Shown here: piece by piece, positions 6,168 to 10,731 of the stretch
Layout of the letters: each line of letters begins with the position of its first letter
Position numbering within the stretch: the stretch's first letter is position 1
NCBI GenBank assembly: GCA_016209585.1
Contig: JACQVU010000096.1
Span: forward strand, 1-10,731
Direction of reading: 5' to 3'
DNA from: Planctomycetota bacterium
GTDB lineage: Bacteria > Planctomycetota > UBA8742 > JACQVU01
Length of the DNA stretch: 10,731 nt
Made by a program: the position numbers and the translations under genes
The notes under the pieces: model-generated
Database searches by the model: none
Told to the model about the DNA's origin: nothing
What the model saw: the letters and a program-made list of their open reading frames with translations, nothing else

Positions 6168-6260
6168 CGGTTGTCAGTTATCAGTTGTCAGAGATCAGGG
6201 GTGCGCCCCGGGCTCCTGGCAACTGGCTCCTGATAACTGACAACTGATAACTGACGACTG
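6168..6260. repeat. Large palindrome made of 7-base repeats (TCAGTTR / CTGAYAA) between dcd and nrdJ
   Basis: The left side reads as heptads starting at 6174 (TCAGTTA, TCAGTTG, TCAGAGA, TCAGGGG). The right side reads as heptads from 6216 to 6260 (CTGGCAA, CTGGCTC, CTGATAA, CTGACAA, CTGATAA, CTGACGA, CTG). The two sides are inverted copies: bases 6173-6191 are the exact reverse complement of 6237-6255 (19 pairs). The stem extends outward to 6168/6260 with two G-T wobbles, and inward, past a 2x2 bulge, to 6194-6199 with 6229-6234. It occupies nearly the whole 106-base gap and ends 3 bases before the nrdJ ATG. It resembles the short tandem heptanucleotide repeats known from cyanobacteria. No second copy is in this window. 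Confidence 0.85.
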
Positions 6261-6263
6261 CCC

Positions 6264-9200
6264 ATGAAACTCTCCCGCCGCTTCACCGCCGAGAACGAAA
6301 GCCCGTACGCCGGCATCCAGTTCGCCGAGCGTTCGTCGAAAATCGTGAATCCCGACGGCTCGATGGTGTTCGAGCAGAACAACATCCAGGCGCCCTCGTT
6401 CTGGACGCAGGTGGCGGTGGACATCATCGCCCAAAAATACTTCCGGCGGGCGGGGGTGCCGGCGAAGGCGGCGGCCGTGCCCGAAGAGGGCGTGCCGCAG
6501 TGGCTCTGGCACCAGGTTCCCGACGTGGCCGCGCTGGAACGGCTGCCGGAGAAAGAGCGATTCGTGGGCGAAACCGACGTGCGCCAGGTCTTCCACCGCA
6601 TGGCTGGTTGCTGGACTTACTGGGGCTGGAAACACCGCTACTTCGACGCTGAGGCTGACGCCCGCGCCTTCTACGACGAGATGTGCCGCATGCTGGCCAT
6701 GCAGATGGGCGCGCCCAACAGCCCGCAATGGTTCAACACCGGGCTGCACTGGGCCTACGGCATTTCCGGCCCGGCGCAGGGGCACTACTACTGCGACGCG
6801 GAGACCGGGGAACTGAGGAAATCGGACAACGCCTACGAGCACCCGCAACCGCATGCCTGCTTCATCCAGTCGGTGTCGGACGATCTTGTGAACGACGGCG
6901 GCATCATGGACCTCTGGGTCCGGGAGGCGCGGTTGTTCAAGTACGGCTCGGGCACCGGCACGAACTTTTCCGCGCTCCGGGGGGAGAACGAGCGGCTCAG
7001 CGGCGGCGGGAAGTCGTCGGGCCTGATGTCGTTCCTGCGCATCGGCGACCGCGCCGCGGGGGCGATCAAGTCCGGCGGGACGACGCGGCGGGCGGCGAAG
7101 ATGGTGGTGGTGGACATCGACCACCCCGACATCGAGGCCTTCATCAACTGGAAGGCGGTGGAAGAGCGCAAGGTGGCGGCGCTGGTCGCCGGCTCGCACG
7201 CCATGAGCCGCGCGCTGACGGTGGTGATGGAGGCGTGCGCGGCGCCGGAGGCGGGCGAAGGGGACGCTCGCTTCTCGGCGAAGACCAACCGCGCGCTGAG
7301 GAAGGCGGTGTGCGGGGCGCGGGACGCCTTCGTGCCCGAAACCTACGTTCGGCGCGTGATCGACCTGGCGAAGCAGGGGTACACGGGCATCACGTTCGAG
7401 ACCTACGACACCGACTGGAACGGCGACGCCTACACCACGGTCTCCGGCCAGAACTCGAACAACTCGATCCGGTTGCCGAACGCCTTTCTTGACGCCGTCG
7501 AGCAGGGGGGCGAGTGGAGCCTCATCCGCCGGACCGACCGCAAGGTGTCGAAGAAACTCCCGGCGCGCGATCTGTGGGAACAGATCTGCGGCGCGGCGTG
7601 GGCCTCGGCCGATCCGGGCGTGCAGTTCGACACGACCATCAACGAGTGGCACACCTGCCCGGAGGACGGAAGGATCAATTCGTCTAATCCCTGCAGCGAG
7701 TATCTCTTCCTCGACGACACGGCGTGCAACCTGGCGTCGCTCAACCTCGCCCGCTTCTTCGACTTCGACACAGCGAAGTTCGACGTGGCCGGCTTCGAGC
7801 ACGCCACCCGCCTCTGGACCATCGTCCTCGAAATCTCGGTGACCATGGCCCAGTTCCCCAGCGCCGAGATCGCCCGGCGCTCGTACCGCTACCGCACGCT
7901 CGGCCTGGGCTACGCCAACCTGGGCACCATCCTCATGGTGGCCGGCGTTCCGTACGACTCGCCCGAAGCCCTCGGAGTCTGCGGCGCCATCACGGCCATT
8001 CTCACCGGCCAGTCGTACGCCGTCAGCGCCGAAATGGCGGCGGAAATGGGGCCGTTCGCCGGCTTCCGCAGGAACCGCGCCGCCATGCTGCGCGTGGCCC
8101 GCAACCACCGCCGCGCCGCGCACAACGCGCCGGCGTCGGAGTACGAAGGGCTGAGCATCACGCCCGTGGGCATCGACCCCGCCCATACGCCCGACTACCT
8201 GCTGGCCGCCGCCCGCCGCGCGTGGGATCGCGCGCTTGCTCTCGGCGAGCAGCACGGCTACCGCAACGCGCAGGTCACGGTGATCGCGCCGACGGGATGC
8301 CTTGTGGGTGGTTCGCTGGTTCCCACCGATCGCGGTCTGGTTCGCCTGCGCTCGCTCGGCGATCCGAACGGAGAGAAGTGGCAGGACATCAGGATCGAGG
8401 TGGCGACCGACGAAGGTGCTCGTGCCGCGACGAAGTTCTTCATCAACGGCGTGGAAAACGTGGTGGACGTCGAAACTTCACGCGGCTACTCAATCCGCGG
8501 CACTCCTGCCCATCGCATCAAGGTGGTTGATTCCGACGGAGCGTGGGGGTGGCGCCGATTCGCTGAAATCGAGGAAGGCGACCTCATCCCGCTCGCGCTC
8601 GACTCATTGGTGGGCGCGCCGCGGGAGGTCACGCTTCCCCCGCCGCCGGAGACGTACTGGACGGGCGATCATATTCAGGTTCCACGCCGCATGACGGAGG
8701 AATTGGCGGAACTTGTCGGTTACTTCATGGGTGACGGGTCGCTTCACGCGCGCGGTATCCGTTTCTGCGTCTCGGCGGAGGACGGCGACGTGGTCGACCG
8801 GCTCGTTTCGCTTGGTCGCGGGATGTTTGAGATCGAGGCGCACGCCACTCCGAGGGAAGGATACACGGAGGTGGCTTTCAATTCCGTGACGCTCGCTCTC
8901 TGGTGGGAAGCATGCGGCTTCGCGAAAACCCCGCCCAACGCCGACCACTCCGGAAAAGGGTATCGTCCTCGCATCCCCGACTCGGTGCTGCACTCGAATT
9001 CTCGCCGTGTGTACGGTGCGTTCCTTCGTGGCCTGTATGAAGCGGACGGAACCGTCACCGTGGGCGCTCCCTCCTGGTCAACGACCTCCTTCGAGTTCGC
9101 GGCCGACGTCCAAACCCTGCTGCTCAGCCTGGGGTTCCCGGTGACCAGGAAAATCGACATCACGGGATGGGGCAAGTCGCCCATGGCCTGCATGCGACTC

Positions 9201-10731
9201 CTCAATCTCTCGTACAACGCCCGCTGGCTGGCTGACGTGGGCTTCATCGGCGCGCGCAAGAAGTCCGCCGTCGCGTCCGGCGATCATGCGCAGGCGGGTC
9301 GGCGGGACTACGTTCCCATGACACGGGCGATGATCGAACGCCTCGTTCCCGATAACGACTCGCTTCGAAAGCGGCTGCTGCTCGCTCTCTCACGCACGGG
9401 ACTTGTGTCGCGTCGCGCCGCGCAAGAGGTGCTCGAACGCACCGGAGACGCTGAAGTGAGGAGGCTGCTGTCGTTCTTCTACGATCGCGTGGGCTCGGCG
9501 GAACTCGGCGAGGAGGAACTGACCTACGACCTTTCCGTTCCCGACAACGTAACGTATGTGGCCAATGGCTTCGTGAGCCACAATACCATCGGGCTGGTCA
9601 TGGACTGTGACACCACCGGCATCGAGCCGGACTACGCCATCGTCAAGTACAAGAAACTCGCCGGCGGCGGCTACTTCAAGATCATCAACCACTCCGTCCC
9701 CGCCGCCCTCGCCCGCCTGGGCTACACGACCGAGCAGGTGGCGGCCATGTCGCGCTTCTGCCTCGGCGCGCTGAGCCTCGACGGCGCGCCGCACGTCAAC
9801 CGCGACTCGCTGCGCGCCGCCGGCTTCACCGACGCCGCCCTCAAGAAAGTCGAGGAGCAACTTCCCGGCGCCTTCGAACTCGCGTTCGCGTTCAACAAAC
9901 ACGTGCTCGGCGAGGAGTTCGTCCGCGACACGCTGCGCCTCTCCGACGAAATCCTGGCCCGCCACGGCTTCAACCTGCTCGCCGCCCTCGGCTTCACGGC
10001 CGGGCAGATCGCCGCGGCCTCGGACCACGTCTGCGGCCGCATGACTCTGGAGGGCGCGCCCCACCTCAAACCCGAACACCTCCCGGTCTTCGACTGCGCC
10101 AGCCGCTGCGGCAAATACGGCGCCCGCTTCATCCGCGCCGAGGCCCACATCCGCATGATGGCCGCCGCCCAGCCCTTCATCTCCGGCGCCATCAGCAAAA
10201 CCATCAACATGCCCGCCGACACCACCGTGGGCGACGTTGACGCGGCCTACCTCCTCAGTTGGAAACTGATGACCAAGGCCATCGCCATCTACCGCGACGG
10301 CTCCAAACTCTCCCAGCCACTCAACGCCACGGGCGACGCGGCGCTTTTCGGAGACCTCGACGCCGACGCCGACGCCACCGACGACCTCCGCGCCCCGGCG
10401 GCGGCGGCCGCCGCGCCCGTCCAGGTGGTCGAGCGGGTCTACCACCGCTACATCGCCCACCGCCGCCGGCTTCCCAACCGCCGCGCGGGCTACACGCAGA
10501 AGGCCATCGTGGGCGGGCACAAGGTCTACCTGCGCACCGGCGAGTACGACGACCGCTCGCTCGGCGAGATCTTCATCGACATGCACAAGGAGGGCGCGGC
10601 CTTCCGGTCGCTGATGAACTCGTTCGCCATTTCCATCTCTCTCGGCCTGCAGCATGGCGTGCCGCTGGAGGAGTTCGTCGACGCCTTCATCTTCACGCGG
10701 TTCGAGCCGAACGGCGGCGTTTCGGGCAACG
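6264..10731 (+). CDS. nrdJ: Adenosylcobalamin-dependent class II ribonucleotide reductase NrdJ, intein-containing, 3' end outside window
   Basis: One uninterrupted frame from ATG 6264 to the window end, with no stop. Removing the intein at 8298-9584 leaves 678 + 382 host residues of an enzyme of about 1200. It reduces ribonucleotides to deoxyribonucleotides with an AdoCbl-derived thiyl radical and needs no oxygen or second subunit. The N-terminus (RRFT..SPYAGIQF..IVNPDGS) matches long NrdJ proteins. Motifs seen: NSPQWFNTG, PHACFIQSV with Cys199 (likely redox cysteine), FKYGSGTGTNFS, IKSGGTTRRAAKM, VSGQNSNNS, and NPCSEY with the likely thiyl-radical Cys477. APTG|TIGLVMDCDTTG is rejoined across the intein. 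An Ala/Asp-rich linker (about 10360-10420) precedes the C-terminal domain with GYTQKAIVGGHKVYLRTGEY and GEIFIDMHKEG. The C-terminal cysteine tail is not reached. No Shine-Dalgarno sequence precedes the ATG; the palindrome arm lies there instead. It probably shares a transcript with dcd. Confidence 0.95.
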   Translation, partial: MKLSRRFTAENESPYAGIQFAERSSKIVNPDGSMVFEQNNIQAPSFWTQVAVDIIAQKYFRRAGVPAKAAAVPEEGVPQWLWHQVPDVAALERLPEKERFVGETDVRQVFHRMAGCWTYWGWKHRYFDAEADARAFYDEMCRMLAMQMGAPNSPQWFNTGLHWAYGISGPAQGHYYCDAETGELRKSDNAYEHPQPHACFIQSVSDDLVNDGGIMDLWVREARLFKYGSGTGTNFSALRGENERLSGGGKSSGLMSFLRIGDRAAGAIKSGGTTRRAAKMVVVDIDHPDIEAFINWKAVEERKVAALVAGSHAMSRALTVVMEACAAPEAGEGDARFSAKTNRALRKAVCGARDAFVPETYVRRVIDLAKQGYTGITFETYDTDWNGDAYTTVSGQNSNNSIRLPNAFLDAVEQGGEWSLIRRTDRKVSKKLPARDLWEQICGAAWASADPGVQFDTTINEWHTCPEDGRINSSNPCSEYLFLDDTACNLASLNLARFFDFDTAKFDVAGFEHATRLWTIVLEISVTMAQFPSAEIARRSYRYRTLGLGYANLGTILMVAGVPYDSPEALGVCGAITAILTGQSYAVSAEMAAEMGPFAGFRRNRAAMLRVARNHRRAAHNAPASEYEGLSITPVGIDPAHTPDYLLAAARRAWDRALALGEQHGYRNAQVTVIAPTGCLVGGSLVPTDRGLVRLRSLGDPNGEKWQDIRIEVATDEGARAATKFFINGVENVVDVETSRGYSIRGTPAHRIKVVDSDGAWGWRRFAEIEEGDLIPLALDSLVGAPREVTLPPPPETYWTGDHIQVPRRMTEELAELVGYFMGDGSLHARGIRFCVSAEDGDVVDRLVSLGRGMFEIEAHATPREGYTEVAFNSVTLALWWEACGFAKTPPNADHSGKGYRPRIPDSVLHSNSRRVYGAFLRGLYEADGTVTVGAPSWSTTSFEFAADVQTLLLSLGFPVTRKIDITGWGKSPMACMRLLNLSYNARWLADVGFIGARKKSAVASGDHAQAGRRDYVPMTRAMIERLVPDNDSLRKRLLLALSRTGLVSRRAAQEVLERTGDAEVRRLLSFFYDRVGSAELGEEELTYDLSVPDNVTYVANGFVSHNTIGLVMDCDTTGIEPDYAIVKYKKLAGGGYFKIINHSVPAALARLGYTTEQVAAMSRFCLGALSLDGAPHVNRDSLRAAGFTDAALKKVEEQLPGAFELAFAFNKHVLGEEFVRDTLRLSDEILARHGFNLLAALGFTAGQIAAASDHVCGRMTLEGAPHLKPEHLPVFDCASRCGKYGARFIRAEAHIRMMAAAQPFISGAISKTINMPADTTVGDVDAAYLLSWKLMTKAIAIYRDGSKLSQPLNATGDAALFGDLDADADATDDLRAPAAAAAAPVQVVERVYHRYIAHRRRLPNRRAGYTQKAIVGGHKVYLRTGEYDDRSLGEIFIDMHKEGAAFRSLMNSFAISISLGLQHGVPLEEFVDAFIFTRFEPNGGVSGN
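8298..9584 (+). mobile_element. Intein with LAGLIDADG homing endonuclease domain inserted in NrdJ
   Basis: A 429-residue in-frame insertion begins with Cys (TGC 8298-8300) after APTG and ends with His-Asn (AAT 9582-9584) before TIG. Splicing blocks are all visible: block A CLVGGSLVPTDRG, block B with Thr69 and His72 (GTPAHRIKV), block F YDLSVPDN..YVANG with Asp411, and block G FVSHN with His428 and Asn429. The +1 extein residue is Thr, a usable splice nucleophile. The endonuclease insert has two acidic helices, ELVGYFMGDGSL (residues 138-149, Asp146) and FLRGLYEADGTV (242-253, Asp250), so both catalytic aspartates are present. The product should self-splice and cut intein-less nrdJ alleles, spreading by homing. 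Two counted lines give 58-60% GC against 68-80% in two extein lines, suggesting separate ancestry. Confidence 0.95.

Noticed and set aside
6195..8255. 686-codon open frame on the minus strand opposite nrdJ
   Set aside because: It lies antisense to an N-extein with clear class II RNR motifs; its His/Arg/Gly/Val-rich composition is the usual antisense shadow of GC-rich coding sequence and shows no domain motif.
10359..10376. Three tandem GACGCC hexamers in nrdJ
   Set aside because: They encode part of the Asp/Ala linker of NrdJ and are readily explained by codon usage in a low-complexity linker.
9390..10655. 421-codon minus-strand open frame
   Set aside because: It runs across the intein/extein border antisense to both, so it cannot be an independent conserved gene; its composition is Gly/Val/Glu-rich with no motif.

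Overview
The window is high-GC bacterial DNA (hand-counted lines of coding sequence run about 68-80% GC). It carries the ends of two housekeeping clusters with two unrelated genes between them. The organism cannot be named from the sequence alone. The FabD nucleophile motif (GLSLGEY rather than GHSLGEY), the PlsX ending and the long B12-dependent NrdJ would fit a planctomycete-like or neighbouring phylum, but this is a low-confidence guess from memory of these families.

Layout. Positions 1-2224 (+) hold a fatty-acid/phospholipid operon: the 3' end of plsX, then fabD and fabG with a 4-base ATGA overlap. Facing it on the minus strand (2087-3682) is a fusion of a family 2 glycosyltransferase and a SAM-dependent methyltransferase. 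Its reading frame runs 138 bases into the 3' end of fabG. Diverging from it, 3793-5055 (+) encodes a lone ferritin-like diiron protein of the PaaA/BoxB oxygenase family.

Next comes a 553-base gene-free stretch (5056-5608). Part of it has clearly lower GC (about 47% in one counted line), and it is full of inverted repeats, including two hairpins that compete for the same central segment. It leads into a deoxynucleotide-synthesis pair: dcd (dCTP deaminase, 5609-6157) and nrdJ (adenosylcobalamin-dependent class II ribonucleotide reductase, 6264 to beyond the window end). Between these two genes is a large palindrome built of 7-base repeats (TCAGTTR / CTGAYAA), whose 3' arm ends 3 bases before the nrdJ start codon.

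The nrdJ reading frame is interrupted by an in-frame 429-residue intein (8298-9584) with intact-looking splicing motifs and two LAGLIDADG-type endonuclease motifs. It sits exactly inside the conserved APTG|TIG motif. nrdJ has no stop codon in the window.

How the genes work together: FabD and FabG supply malonyl-ACP and reduce 3-ketoacyl-ACP for chain elongation, and PlsX makes acyl-phosphate for phospholipids. Dcd and NrdJ supply dUTP (hence dTTP) and the other deoxynucleotides. The glycosyltransferase/methyltransferase probably modifies a lipid-linked or cell-surface glycan. The diiron protein's substrate cannot be told from its neighbours. The most noteworthy items are the structured dcd leader, the heptad palindrome abutting nrdJ, the nrdJ intein, and the orphan diiron protein.
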